From NCBI GenBank assembly GCA_949152475.1, contig OX424563.1:3197001-3261000 (forward strand): a stretch of 64,000 nt of DNA, read 5' to 3'. The notes below the pieces were generated by a model. The model searched no databases, was not told the origin of the DNA, and saw only the letters and a list, made by a program, of their open reading frames with translations. Shown here piece by piece: positions 1-14,999 of the stretch (the first letter of the stretch is position 1; the number at the start of each line of letters is the position of its first letter). The position numbers and the translations under genes are program-made. This DNA comes from Terebella lapidaria (taxonomy: Eukaryota; Annelida; Polychaeta; Terebellida; Terebellidae).

Positions 1-1109
1 AATTTCTTAGTATTACTAAACTGAATTGCTAGGCTGATATGTGTATTTATTATTGTCTCCCATAGTCTTTGAATAATAGACGTTATGCCGAAGTTACCCG
101 GAATAGTATCTAGTACTCTATACCATTCTATCATCCTTAGTAGTATCATTCTTAGCGTAGTCTGGAACAAAACACGTGCATGACAACCCAACCTTTGGAC
201 AGAACCTGTGTAGATTCACGACATTTGCGACGGTTATAGAATGATCATTAGCTTTTAAATGTATATGTAATTTGGCAAATGATGACACATGCCTCAAACG
301 TTTCAGCATAGCCATCCGTGTGAATGCTAATGAACTTATCAGTTTTCTGCGGCATAGCCTGACGAAGGTCCTCAATAACGATAAATCCCTCACTCCTAGA
401 ACGTTTTTTGATATTTATTTGACATCGATGTCTTCTGCCCAAAGCAAGCTAATTTAGCAGTCTCAAATCAAAACCCAAACATTTTTTAAATAGAAAAAAA
501 TTTCGCTCAAATATTTATACCGCTCAAATAATTAACAATGGCGTCAAGGGCCGGACAGTATTAAAGCGAAGAGTTACACATTGAATGAAACGTTTAAATA
601 CCTACAAACGGTAAGTTGGTGACAAAATGGTACATCACTGACAGCATAATTATCTCACCCTTTACAAAATGGTTTTGAGACATAAGCGACGTGTACAAGC
701 TGAATGGTCATGATTCTGATGTGCTTGAAGATACACGGGACTAGCCATTAAGAGAATCAAAATTCCTTAAAGTTCCTAATGAAGCAGACCGGAAGTTCAG
801 TTCTCTTGAACAGGCAAAACACATTGATGAGCGAAACACCTGATAAGGTATATTAATTCCTGGTTAGACTTGGGGCTTCATTCGTATCAGCTCATGTTAA
901 TGTCAACGACTGCGTATCAGCTTTTGAGGCACACATACGGAACACAATAGCAGTTTCTTGATATTTTGCCGAGGACATTGAGAGAACATGATACATAAGG
1001 TAATCTGGTTCCAAACATTTAAATGACATAGAATGATCACATATAAAGACCGGCAATGATCTGACAATATATATCTAATGCACATGTACATGTAGATTTG
1101 GTCTAAGAT

Positions 1110-1215
1110 GTAGGCAGTGCCCGTTGGTGGGCAGCAGACTTTCCTCCTTGTGACCCAGACGGTCGACATCTCGCATGGACATCAAATGAAATCTCAGCGA
1201 CGACCACCGTGATCT
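1110..1215 (-). repeat. Dispersed repeat family A, copy 1 (inverted)
   Basis: The reverse complement of this stretch matches 6262-6400 and 10556-10690. Shared landmarks are GATGTC, then CGAGATGTCGAC or CGAGATGTCAAC, then CTGTCTG or CGTCTGG, then a GAGGA-AATGTCTG-like segment, and a GGGC(G/A)CTGGCTACCT-like segment. No TIRs or poly-A tail could be fixed, so the class is unknown. Confidence 0.55.
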
Positions 1216-2847
1216 CATGTCAAAGATTAAACGATTGTTCCTTATCACTCCTGCTGCCTCGGCAAATACCACATGCATGATGGCGAAACGATTATGTTCA
1301 ATTTGCTCACGTAAACGCCTACATGATAGACACGACCATTGCCTAATTCGATGTACTTGTAGTTTAAACTTCTACACAAAACATATTACTTCAAATGTGA
1401 TATTACTAATTCGTGAGGTACGCCAACGCATACACAACCAGTACCTCATAGTCATATGGTAGCATTTAATACTCGATTTTTCCCTCCAGCTGCTCGGAGC
1501 AACTAGAGTACTTCATTCACTTTTAAACTAGGTGATAATGGTTTTTTAAAAATCCTTGCTGCCGTATCACGTGAATCGTTGAGAAGTATTCAAAGCTTAA
1601 ATCGTTTATCCATTGTATTCCCATATCCAGTACATGAATTGACTGAGAAAGAAAACATCCAAAATTGTATATTTGTGTGGCCAACTTAATATACTCCCAT
1701 GGTTAGTTATCTAAGTATAAAGACGAGGTTCATTGCATACTTAGTAATGTGATACCTGCTGTTTGTTGGTAATATTGCCAACATTCAACAAAAGAACGAA
1801 AAGTATGGCTAGCTAATAAGATAATTATGTAAATTGTTCCAATTCTTCCATGCAACAACATAACATTACTCATTTCTCACCAGCGGAACTGCCGGTTATG
1901 GGGTGATAAACAATGGCGTATTACAACGACCAGCGCAGTTTGACCTTGTCGGTGGTTAGTTTTCTGGCACGCGATACATTCGGGCCATTTTTACAACTTC
2001 TCTATCATTTATTATGATGAGTTTAACATATTTATGCCACTTTTTACATAATACTCAGTGGTAGGTGGAGGTAACGCCACTGAGGTAATGAAAAAAAAAT
2101 GTAGTGCACCCATATCTATATAATATTGTTCATATTTGTTTCCTTTTAACTAAATATATTATTGACTTGCATATGTTTAGTAAGTAGTAAAATATGTTAA
2201 GGATGATCAGGTACTGTATGACACAATTTTGTGAGTTACATATCTTATGTTCATGTTCATGTTTTTTTTTTAGTAAGAAAATATCTAAATTATTCTGTCT
2301 GATATGTTACGAAGCTTGAGAACATGTAATGGCTTCGACATATGATATGACTCGCTTCAGTCATTGTTGGAAGAAACTAATTAATTTCAAAACCTTGTAA
2401 CGATAGATTGGAATTAGTTACACTCTTTACCTTGTCATTTAGAAAATTTAATTGTATGAAGTGACAAACTATAATATAATCATGGGGACTGATTGTCCCA
2501 AAAGGCGTGTTAGTTTTCAGGAAAAAAAACATAGCCTGACATATCGAATATGTCTGAAACGATACAGAATTTATTTGACTTCTATATCCATCTCAAGGTC
2601 GAGTGAATTAAAACTCACTTCTTTCATATTCTTTCCGAGAAAAGATAATTATGATGATGTGGTACAAAGTTGAAATGAGATTTGTGTTACGTAAATGTAT
2701 ACGTACTATCGTGGCACTATAATAATTTCTGGTTTTTGTACTATATTATCTGGATCCCCTTTGAATCATTCTTTTACACAAGTAATGAGGGGGTGTTCAA
2801 GTCATAAAAGTTGTGAGATGGTTGAAATTTTAGATTGAGTTTAGTTC

Positions 2848-2971
2848 TTCACAACGTTTTAAATTTGCACATTGATCACACCCTTTATGTCATGAATGTC
2901 ACACAAAATATTAACAAAGGTATTATGGATAGTTCAATGAAAATTAATGTGCAAATTTAAAACGTTGTGAA
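2848..2971. repeat. Perfect 26-bp inverted repeat (hairpin/MITE-like)
   Basis: The arms are 2848-2873 and 2946-2971. Each contains ACAACGTTTTAAATTTGCAC or its reverse complement, and they are separated by 72 nt. The arms match perfectly by eye. It could be a short MITE relic or a foldback structure; no coding content. Confidence 0.75.
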
Positions 2972-5241
2972 AAGAGTAACAATTTGGAATCATGAACCTA
3001 TAAACAGTTCCTATGACGGCTCGTCTTCAAAAACCAAACGCTAATATAGTCTGACGAAGAAACCAAGGCCGCATGGATTATTAATTGTTGCAGTTTCGTA
3101 TTGTGAATTGTATATGTGTATTTTCACCTGTTAACATTTATATATTTTTTTATCTACTGCCTTTCTCAATGAATGCACTATTTTCCCTCCTGTCAGTGAC
3201 ATCGTATATGTGAAATACTATTGATGGTGTTGAGCATATGCATGATATATCCACCAGCGTTTGGTAAAATGATAATATATCATATAGATATGGAACTTAT
3301 AGTATGAAATATGTATGTGTGCATGTGAGTGCATGTATTTATTTCTTTTGGTGCACCCCTTCATGGCTCTGCTCAAGGCTCATTGGTCGCCGCATCAGAG
3401 GCGGCCTATATCAAATACAAACTCTTTTTAACTTCCGGTGCCGCTTAGCACAAGGTACTGGGCTGTTCCGCTTAGCACAGCGTGTCTTTCAGGACAAATT
3501 GTTCATCTATTTCAGTCGAATGATAATCTTACAGCGTGAGTTATAGCTGAAGAGGGTTTATTTATGTTTGTATATTTGTGAAAACTGCAAAAATCCACGA
3601 GAAATGCACGAAGATATTTTTTTTCATATACGGTATCATTTCTGATACGCTGAACTCGTTCCCAATGCATTAGCAAGGAGCGCTTTGGTCGATTGCCGTG
3701 TATGTTGAATATTCATGATCTTCAAAAATAAACTCCAGAAATTATGATTAATGTATTTGTTGTTCTCCAATACACAGAATAACTGCAACATGGGTAAATT
3801 TGTTGATCATTTCCGTTATTTCCTGAACTCGTAACCCTTATGAGTATAATCGTGTTTCTTTGTGTTTATTTTTTTACCATATTATTCAGAATACAGTAAG
3901 TAATGAAATATGTGATGTGGCCAAATCAAGGTTGCACACAAATGGCGAAAGGACATTGTTTCCATTTTTGAAAATGTTTTTCACTGCCATATTTCTCAGT
4001 AGGAACCCTCAAAATAGATGCATGTACACTGTAGTACATGAACTTCCATATATCACACAGAAGAAGAAAATTTTTTTTCAATTTATTTCAATAGCTCATA
4101 TAAAGACTATTATTGGGACTAATACATTGTTTTCATAAGGCGACCACATTTGCCAATCTCAATTCCTGACGTTTACTTGTTACAATAAACAAGTGAAACT
4201 GGCGCAATACGTCAATACGGATAAGTGTGTAACAACAAATACGTTAAATATGTGAGATACTTAACCAAAAAAAAAACCTTGATATAAACTAACTTGTTTT
4301 ACCTTGTTAAAAATATAAAATCTCCACCTGCATATTACGACTTAGAGAACTGTGGCCTATCACACCATTACTGCTATATATTTGCAAGAATATATCACAC
4401 GGGACTCATCCCTCTTGCACTACACCCTTCTATATCATTTACTGCAATCAGGTCTAGGGTTTCACACATTTTGCTCCAAGGTGGCTAAAAGTGGTGCTTG
4501 TCGTTCAAGATGACATCTACGACCGCTGGAATAGTCTCAATACAACCATACATCATCCGTACTTCGCTATATCACTGTATTCAATCTGCTAACGAGATTG
4601 TATGACGAGATCAATTGGGTTATAATGAGGCTGGTCAGTTGAGGACTAAAGAGCAGTGTATTATTTCAAGGCACATGATACATGACACGACCTACTCGAT
4701 GTTTTCTTTGACGAAAGACCAATTTCAGATTACATAGTTGCAACGACAGATTGTCTGACAAATGGATTAATGTGTCTCAACATGTTTAGAGATGAACGTG
4801 CAAAGTTCCTGAAACTTCGTCCTCAACAATGTCACCGTAAAACTTCGAATAAACGCAGGGATGTTTAGTGATTTCAATTGCCTTTCGGACCCTGTGTTTA
4901 TCAGAGGCCTGCGTTCATTAGAGGTCCTGCGTTTATTAGAAGTTTTACAATATTTATGAATAATTGAATGCAAGGTGATACTAAAGTGGAATGAGGGTTA
5001 TTATGCAAACTAATTTGCCATTGTCTTTTAAGAACTTGCGTGAAAATTGATTTATATCGACATCGTGCCCGTTATCCAATTATCATGACGCTGATAATGT
5101 TAACAGAAATCATCATGTGGTCAAGTAATTTACCAGACATAACTAGGCCTAATGAGCTTCGTACCTGCCCGCGTAAATTATCGTCTGATAAACTGAATCC
5201 ATCTGTATCTCCAGTATGACGTTAGAGGTGTTAGACTCATG

Positions 5242-5290
5242 GTGCATTCCACACTGTTGTGACCGAGTGCACCACACTGTTGTGACCGAG
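5242..5290. repeat. Short tandem duplication (about 25 bp x 2)
   Basis: Two adjacent units share the core CCACACTGTTGTGACCGAG (5249-5267 and 5272-5290). Probably replication slippage; no function is visible. Confidence 0.6.
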
Positions 5291-6261
5291 ATAGTCAGTG
5301 TCTCAATTACAACTTTTTAATGAGATGATTACGAGGATAGTGTTGGTATATTGATGTCAACACTGGAGGCGCCATTGTGTCTTTGGCAGTGGATAATTGT
5401 CGGGCTTCGTTTCTATTCCAAAATATGTTTCATCATTTCAAATTAAACATATGACCTATGATTTTTAATCATGCAAAATCATGCCGTATTGGCGGTAATA
5501 CTGTTGATTGATACAAACATTTCTCTTCAATTGTTTAATGATCATTTTAGAATATGATAGCTTGTGTGTGGTGCATACACCCGCGAACCATGTGATGACA
5601 CCCTCGTGCAGACGAGGAAGGTAAAAGGAAGACTTTACCAGCTCAATGATTGATAGATCTCACGGTGAGTTCGTCAAGTCTAAAAGTGTATGTTTACGGA
5701 CGATGTTATGTAGAAGTTGTAATGGGAAGGTGCAGTGTACTGATCAAGAGTTGGTTAACACCATGAAGTGTATTTAATTTGTACGGATCAGATGATGGAT
5801 TGGGTAACTATTTCAGAACTGTTTGTTTGTGTCTTTGTTGGATTTTGTTCATGTTAATTATTAATGGCAAATATTAACGATCCATTGTTTTTCCCGTACA
5901 CATTGGAAGTCTGAGCTTGATTCAAGATATGTTATTTATTTGTACGGATCAGAAAACTGATCCTGATCCGGAGCAGGATTCTTTCATCCGTACAACTAAA
6001 ATACACAGTACACCCAAGAAATGTTACTGTTTGTACAACGTATAGGTTGAAACGGTTCCACGTACATCGCGAATGAATAATATTACATTAGGAGAGTATG
6101 TGTTATACAGAATAGATTATCGGTGACTCTTCCAGGAAGTAAGCACTTGTTATGTCATCTATGACGATTACGTGAGCAAATAAAACATTTAGTCATTGCA
6201 CCATCATACCAAGGCAGTGGGAATGAAGAAGTATCGTTTAATCTTAGACGAAAGATCATGA

Positions 6262-6400
6262 TGGTTTCCTCTGATGTCAACACGAGATGTCGACTGTCTG
6301 ATTTACAAGGAGGAATGTCTGCTGCCTATCAAAGGGCGCTGGCTACCTCCCAGACTGCGTCTGCTAGGCGCTTTGTGTCCACCACGGATTGTGACATCAT
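6262..6400 (+). repeat. Dispersed repeat family A, copy 2
   Basis: Matches 10556-10690 in the same orientation and 1110-1215 in inverse orientation: GATGTC-ACACGAGATGTC-ACTGTCTG, then a segment ending near TTTGTGTC-ACCAC. Non-coding. Confidence 0.6.
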
Positions 6401-8039
6401 GACGACAACGCCACTCGTGGTGATTGCATACTAATAAATATAATCTTGTTAAATATTTGCTGCAAGGTCATGGACAGTGAATATTCTGCAGGTATTTTTC
6501 TCGGAAAACTTGTAGCCCTATACTTTGATTCTCGTTTTAACCCGTAGCTCAGCGATGATATGAGCGTTTATATTGTAACTTTGAGCACTCAACATGCGAG
6601 TCAAATAGTAATTTACGGTCAAATTTCTGATGTCTATCCCCAAAAACGGAAAACGTGGCAATCCACTTCATTTTTAAATTTCAGCCCAAAATTGGTTTTC
6701 GGCAATCTGAGCAAATTCAGGGAGTCTTTCACGTTTATTAAAGAATGAAAGCGTTGTATTTGCTTCCATTTTGAACCAGAAGGTACAATTTAGGTGTGTC
6801 CAAGCCACACATATAAATCTCAAGGGATTGTTCGTCTCAGTTTTCAAGATAGCAATCTGAAATTTGATAGACTGTTGGCACGCACGAAGTGTGTCAAGTA
6901 ACATTACAATACCTCATAATGGCGGAAACGTATTCAAATACTAAACAGGTTGGGAAAAATCATATTTTTTTTGTGTTTATGTATCTATTTATATCACTTT
7001 CTCAGGCACAAGCATGTTCATCGGTATCCGTCTAGAAACTAAAGTTGAATGATATAATAACACTGTAGACACATTACTGTGTCCAAGCTGATACGTCAGG
7101 TGATATGAATAACACATTTAGACCGTGCTTCATGCAACCATCAATAACTATTATCTACGTTGGTTCTGATTCATCAGGACATATGTTTGTGTTGGATGAC
7201 TGTACTTTCAGACTGTATCAAAACCGTGTGTTACCATATAAATAGAATGTATCTATGCTTTTCCATTAATGTCATAATATACCTATAGTTCAGCGGGATA
7301 TCATTTGGACTTTCAACGTAAAATTCGACGTAAAATTCGATGAAATCGTTGTCAGTTTGCTTGTATCCAAGTTGTTCTAGTTAATGTATTAAAAACTGAA
7401 CCATTGGATATCGAGTTCAAACAAGACGATCCTTGATTCACAGATTTAGTATATGCAGTTTGGAAATTTTTTTAACGCAATTGTGTCTAGCACTATACTG
7501 CTTCATTGGGGAAAAATACAGAGCTATTTTTGTATATCTTGTGCCCAATAGACCTAGTTGTTTGAAAATCTTCAGTAGTTTCGCAATTATGATTTTTTTT
7601 TTATTTTCTTGATCACTTAATGGTGATTTCAGCTGATGATCCCTAATTTTCCAACCTCCCAACAAATAACAATGAATATTGGTGTATGATTGGTGGTATT
7701 GAGTTAAGTGGCATTATTGCGATTTTTGTTTTCGACCTTGACCTTTTCGACCGAATTTGAGCTTTAAATTTTCGAGGTTGTGTTCGAATTATCACCGTAT
7801 ATCATTTAATTGAACACCATCAACATTAGTTGAAAATAGGCCCACCCATATATACGGTCTAGAATTTTCGAGAAACGTTGAAATTCTGACCCCCAAATCT
7901 TGAACTCTTGAGATAAAAGGGAGTGAAAACACTCGGTCCTATGTGCCAAATTGCAACTTAATTTTTAGCAACTGGTGATCAAACGACATCAACTAAACAA
8001 AATAACTTTAGTTGAGAAATGACTACTTTTGTGGGTGTA

Positions 8040-8100
8040 GCACTGAATGAATACGCCTACCATAATGCTCATTCACCGGGAAAAGACCACGCGAGACATC
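8040..8100 (+). repeat. Short dispersed repeat related to 10789-10845
   Basis: Shares the series GAATGAATA, GCCTA-CA, CATTCAC and GGGAAA with 10789-10845. The second copy lies directly after family A copy 3, so it may be a distal part of the same mobile repeat. Confidence 0.4.
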
Positions 8101-10555
8101 GGTCCAAGTACTTTATTCTCTTAACACTCTCCGATGAAACCTGGAGTGTGCTCGGTGGTGATTGAATCAACATCGTGAAGGACAACATGTGTCACACGAT
8201 GGTCACGTACTGTATCAACACCGTGAACGCAGTGCCACAGGCGCCATATTTCCCCGTACTTGAATGATAATTACTTCGCTGCACACGTTTTCTGCGCAGA
8301 ATCCGCGTACATAAACATCAAGCACAAATATTGATACTTGAGGATGTTGAGCCTTTACATGTGATAATTAGTGGATAATGAGACACATTTAATGGTAAAA
8401 TAAGAACAGGAACAACCCTTATTATGAGTTTTTTGTTATTAAACATTGAGGGTACGTAATTGAAATAACATGTGAAGGCCTTAATAGTTCTTGGCGTTAG
8501 GCATTTTAAAAGTGGTTGTCAAATAGTCCACTTAATTAACAAATGACTGATATCGACTGTGTTACGAGTTTCCTGAGTTTCAGTTTACACTGTGTTCCAA
8601 TTCACACAAAATAATGTTATCACATCAACATCAACAAACTTTCCCCTTGCCAGGCCAAAATCCCACGACTTCTGTTGAACGACGTTTTCGTCGAGCACAT
8701 CCCCAATCTCCTACAGAATACCCGGTGTAATTACACGTTTCCTCGAAGGACAGACGGCTAGAAACCTGAGGACGGATTTCCCGTATGAGGGCCTGATGTT
8801 CCGGTTCATTGTCTGCTCCTGAACAGAGTTACTTGCCCTTGGAGCAGGGGCGAGGCAAAGTTTGTAATTTGTCTGCCGTGTCACTCGAGTATTGAGAGGA
8901 GATAAAACACGAGGAAGTCTAATGGTTAACAGTTTTGTTCCTTGCAAGATATTTCCTTCTAGCAGATCAAGTTCACAGCACTCCATGGAACCTGTTCTAT
9001 TATTTTACTGTGAGTGCACATGTGTTGGTTGAATTTTTGTGATGATTTTTAAGTTTTTGAATGGCTTGTTTGTAGCGGTTTTTGCATGTACGTTTGAAAA
9101 CACGATTTTTAAGTGCAACACAGCTGCAACATCACTAAATGAATGCGAATAGGTGTCACAGAACCGATGTCTTCCCACCGCTGGTACAAGCTTTGTGAGG
9201 CAGATTTAGTGTCCACTAGCAGAGAACAGCATACCATCAATTCATCTAGCTTGTGATTAGGTACTTATATATTTGTCATACATTTATTCCATGGGGTTTG
9301 TTTCGGATTTCTGAATTAGTTTCATAGGATGTTGGGCAGTTGTATCCTAATTCCATCAGATGTACAGTAGAAACAACTACATTTCACACACTGTCTGGCC
9401 CTGATGACGTCAGTGTGTCTTTGGATAAACTAATTGGTCAGGATCTGTTTCATTTGCAAAATTATATGTTTGTAGGCATTATCAAAATCTAGTATTGGTG
9501 GCAATAGATTGATACTTTCGTATGAACATATTTAAATAGTGTGAATAAATAAATGTGACGTGTAAATTGATACAACTTACTATTATCATCAATAAAAATA
9601 TAAAAAAAGGTAAAAGGACATGATATAAAGAAAGAGCTTGCCAGAAAATTAACTACCCAAGTGCATGGTAAGGCAACTGTCAATTACCCTATAACAAACA
9701 CACAGTTGGGCAGATGGGAAATGGACAATTTCTAGGTTTGTATATCGACTGGGCCTTGCTGTTTGGGATGATCATAAATTCCTCAACAAGTTCAGTTGAT
9801 ATCCCCATTGGTTTGTTCTCTTTATTTCGAGTCACCCATATTAACAATAATAAATTTGTATGTTACACTTCCCACACGCACGAGCTTTCTATCGGTATTC
9901 AGGGAAATATGGCACTAATAATACCCTTCGATTTCTCTAACTCGTTCATACCGTTTTATGCTTATGGTATTGCTACGGTGAAAGGTAACACTAATCATAG
10001 ACAATGATAACTTACCGACAAGATTTTGTTCTCATTAAAGTGTATTCAATCTTGATGAAAATTCCCTATATGGGTTGAACGCAAATATTTGATTACAAAA
10101 TGTCTCGCAGATTCAAGTCCCAAATGTTCGTTTCTAAATCAAATTTGTTTCATTCGATTATTGAGTAATGTATGCCTATCTGGCTAGAAGTGCATGCAGT
10201 TTTCAGTGGCTTTGGTGTAATAATGTTCGGTCTCTGTTTCTGTCCCATTTGTGAATCATTTTTGGGTCATTGGATCCATCACAATGTTGCCGATTATACA
10301 ACTTTGATGTCTGCAGCCAGATAAACAAATCTTGAATTCTGACTCGTTCATGTTGTAAAATTAATTCCACACATCACTTGCAGTTTTTTTTCGATATACA
10401 AACTTGCACACAACATCGGCGTAGATTTGTAGTTCATAGACTTCTTCTACATGTAAATATTGGTCTACAAAACGATGACTAATGCGCTATCGCATGGACG
10501 ATATATATGCTAAAGCAGAGGGAAAGATAAGAAACTCGTGACAGGAAATCGTCTC

Positions 10556-10845
10556 TGTGGTTTCTTTTGATGTCCCCACGAGATGTCAACTGTCTGGGTC
10601 ACGAGGAGAAATGCCTGACGCCGAGCAAAGGGCACTGGCTACCTGCTAGACTCCGATTTCGGGGATTTGTGTCAACCACAAATTGTCAGGTCATGGCTAT
10701 ATTTGCCGAATCAAATCTAGATGTAGTGGGTGATAGTCAACCCACCTGAACTGACGACTTCCTTGAGAAATCCACTCTACTGAGTTGAGTATTGAATGAA
10801 TAATGCCTATCACATTATCATTCACAAGAAGGGAAACTCCTGCGA
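10556..10845 (+). repeat. Dispersed repeat family A, copy 3, with trailing segment
   Basis: 10556-10690 matches family A. 10789-10845 matches 8040-8100. Together they suggest a repeat of about 290 bp that survives only partly at the other loci. No ORF, no clear TIR. Confidence 0.5.
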
Positions 10846-13800
10846 TAGATCACCTAACATAACTGCATGTTACTGCTTATAGTAAACGAAAATCTAAATT
10901 GATTTAAAGAGGTACGGATATGTTGTTTAAATTGATCGTAGATCGATTTGTTGAAGATCAATTCTCTGTAGTATGCCTGATAAAACAGCAGTGAAGTTTG
11001 AAGATACCATGAAAATGTAAGAAAAAGAGAAATAGCAAACACATGACTCGGCCTATATCTCTCGGTATCTGCACAAGAGAACACTGCAGCTATGACAATA
11101 ATATACAAATACGGGTCCTGAATGAGCGCACTGCCATTTCGCAATATTATAAGGTACGAGGTGAAGCCGAGTGCAATATAAATTTCAGCAATACCAGAAA
11201 ATCCCATATTGCACCAAGCCTAACCCCCATATTTTTTCACATGACTATAGTGCTAGTATGTCTATCAACCTCTACCCACACGCACAGGGAGCTCACTACA
11301 TCTTCAAAACAACGTTATGTTTTCTTGTCTCATATAATTACAGATCGAGTGTGTGTATCAACTTTTCACCACAATACCACATGATTTTCAAAAATAAAAC
11401 ACACAACCTTTTTGGAATAGCAAAACGGAATATGACAACTGTTTTTTGAGTTGTCATATTCGTACTGTTTTGTTGATTATATGTTGGCTTATGCTTTATC
11501 ATGACAAACTGTCATGCATACATAAAATGAGTGTAGGCCTGCCATCAGATGTGTCATCCCAAACTCTCAAATTCCAAATTGTTGATCTGTTTGTATCGAA
11601 CTTGTTGTGCATCTATTGGATATCTGGTCACAGGCGAGTGGTATTCATTCTGATTCTCGCTGTCACGTGATGCTATCAGAATACCGATTTGAACCATACA
11701 ATTATATCACTAAATTACCATTCACATATATTAATGATGTTGCAGAATCCTTATTGAATTACATCTAGAAATTGGAGCTATTATTCAATGCATTCAACCA
11801 GGGTCAATTCCATTGTCCAGACGACAATCACACATCTCTAAAACAGATTGCACATTTTGGCAGGCCCGGGGTCCTATTGCACTGATTGGGGTGAGCTTAC
11901 ACTCTGTTTGATATTCTGGAAATAATTAATGAGTGACCAGACGTGGCAATACATGTCCAGTGTATTTTGTAGGTTTGAGTCTTCCAAACATGGGCAGGCC
12001 ATTCAGTTCGCATGCTCATGTAGATCAACATTGTGTAATACCCTGAACTTCACTGGCAAAATAAAATCATTGGTTGGGTGTATGTCTGGATATCAATTGT
12101 CATGGAATGGATGTAAATCAACGTTGATATGGTTCATAATTATTTAAAAACTTTGATAAATACAAAAATCCAATGGCATATGCATGAAATGAACAAACCC
12201 TGGACAATCATTCAATGTCACGCCCATGAAGCTAAAAGATCCAACAGAGACGGTTACATACTCTGCTTGACCACTATGTCCTGGACGACATGTACGGTAA
12301 TGCGTCGTATGAAGCTATTCAGAGTGATTTAGTTGACACCTTGACTTGATATTGACTGATGCCATAGATTTCACACCAATTCGTAGCCATTGTTCAGCAG
12401 AAAGCTGACAAACATGTTGACAAATGATTTGGCCATGCAATAAAGTTGTTTTGCTACCTGTTGTTGACAAACATGATTGCTGTTTTGCAGCCTGATAATC
12501 ACCCGTAAGAACGACAGATGACATGTAAATTGAATACAGAAAATTGCTTACAATGTGTCTGGCATACTTCACACATCGCCTTCGCACAGAGCATGTTGCA
12601 CATCCCACGGCTCTCACAACTTGATAATGAACCAAGAAATATTATTATTGAATAATATATCAACGTGTATGCGAATAGTGTGTCAAGTTTACTCACAAAC
12701 CGACATCGACAAATTACCGGCATTATGTAAATATATTTAAATTTCGTTTGCGTTCTGACCATTAGGCCGATTGGCCTACTTCTTCTAAAACATGCTGCTT
12801 TGAAAATCACTGAATATTGCGCATTAGTGTGTAGGACCATGGAAGATCCATCACATAACACATGTAATCGGCCTAGGACGACAACAAAATTTTAATGATG
12901 ACAATGGAAATCGTAATTCCTGTGTTCCTTTTTATTTCAACCGATTGCAAAAACCGATAATGGATAATTCCCATTTGCTTTAGGTTATTAGTGTGTATAA
13001 TGAATAATGCACAGTTTGTGCTTCTAACATGTTCTGTCGAGATTAATGCGCAAAGCGGAAGTGAGGTTGTCACGTGGGCGAGGCGAGACCTTTCCGCCAC
13101 ATCTCTTGTTTCGTCAGACACATAGCTACGGTAAATGACGGCAGTTGGCGTGATTGGCGATAGGCTGGAGGTATACCCGCCAAATGACCAACATGGCTAT
13201 CGATTAGGTATTGTTCCTATGGGCATGATATGTAATGATAAACAGTGTTGTTGTCAATCATGCCCATTTGACCGACACTGGAATGACACTAAATGAGAAC
13301 AACACAACGGGGATTTTGTGTCTTTGGGTTACATTTATTGTAACGCACTCTGTCAATATTCTTGTGTACTCTTGTGTAAACGATCTAGTCTCGGTGGCTG
13401 GAGCCACATCGAATATTGGTACCGTAATTGTGTGTATCTGTATCCACAGCTATCAGTAGAAAGCTTCCTGCTACCAGCCATTCTATTTGGCAAAACAGTC
13501 AATCCATAATTATGAGGACGGTATTATCATATTCACTAATTCAGACCCAATCATTTCTTCTATTTTTTCCAAACCCCTTTAAGAAGTAAATATAGATCTA
13601 CACTGATTGTACAGTGCTACAATTGTCTAAACCGAAAAGTAAAACCGTTTTTGCTTTTGATGGAGAAGCTCGAAGGAGGTTTGGAGTGGTTTCTTGTATC
13701 ACCATCCAAACTTACTTGTCCTCTGATATCATATTTTATTTTGCTCCTTATGTCTACATATTTTACCGTACTCTCTTAATATACAACTAACCGCAGTATT

Positions 13801-14999
13801 GCTTGTGGCCTTTTTTTAAAAAAAAAAGACGGGCCTTGTAGGGTCACGTGACTCCCAATTCATTTAGACTATGGAAAGCCGATATTTGAATTGCCATTTT
13901 CTTATTAAGTACGCCGATCGGGATTGTGAACAGCAAATTCTGTGTTTTATTTAATAACAACAGAAAAAAAAAACATGACTTGCTTTGTAAATATTACGGA
14001 CGATTTCCGCCCTCCGCATGCAATAAAAATCAAACAAAATAAATATGAATAAATCCTTTAAATATGTAGATTTCTGGAAACTATATACATGCATATTTTG
14101 TGGATCATTTACATTATTCATACCGGTTTGAAAAAAAATATATTTCCCGTCTCGAACAGAGCATGTGCGTCAGGTGAAAGACTAATGCATTCTTGTCGAC
14201 TTCCGTGACAATAGTCAATTTGTCGTGGATGTCACTCAAGTTTTCGCAGAACCTATATACTTCTATCTACGTGTTACGGGACAACATGTGTGTGTTACGG
14301 GACATAACGTCTGGCATATAAATTCCTTTATTTATTTCAAAATAATGTGAAATACTGTGTGAAAAATAATAATGTGAAATACTTAAATTGTGTAAATTTA
14401 GTAGATATTATAACTCAGCCAGGCACGAAAGCCAACGTGTTAAAAAAAAGCATCATGATTGCATGGCTCATGACGAATGCCACACATTGGGAACAAAATT
14501 CCAACTATATTCTGATTTTAAACACCCATACACCATTTTGTGTTCATACTATTGCGATGATAAATGGCATCAGTGTATACCTGGCATACTTCACACGGCA
14601 AATTTCACCAAATTTCATACTCTCATCACGAAATTTGAAACATTTGGCATCCACCATATTAAGCGTTGAATTTCAGTCTGAAAAGGAATTTCAGGAATCT
14701 GGGTATACTCCGGTGTTCGGTCGTGTACCAAGAATAGAAGTTTTGTTGTAGTGTTTGATCAGAAGAAACATCGGGATACAGTGTATACACAGATGTCAAA
14801 AAAAATACGAGTTTTGAGGAAGATCATGGTATAATTACATTACATCGGATCTCGCGATTTATATGATTTATCATAAATATACATAAGTGTGGTGTTTGTG
14901 ACCGATACACTCGTGACATTTTGTGAGTGTTTGTAAACATTTTTTTCGTGAGTGTTTGTGAACATGTTTTTCTTCATATTTTCGTATTTCATATTGCAG

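Larger units (their letters stand above)
1..14999. other. AT-rich non-coding DNA upstream of the LU-domain exon
   Basis: No reading frame in this stretch has recognisable domain content; the short ORFs lack codon structure, family motifs and plausible splice context. It holds several small dispersed or palindromic repeats that are listed separately. The first exon or exons of the LU-domain gene (signal peptide) should lie upstream of 15000, here or outside the window, but I could not identify them. Confidence 0.6.

Noticed and set aside
11446..11550. Hydrophobic peptide as a signal-peptide exon of the LU gene
   Set aside because: It starts with TTG, and no donor in the right phase was seen.
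14347..14751. 134-aa ORF just upstream of the LU exon
   Set aside because: Composition of translated AT-rich DNA; no motif and no splice connection.
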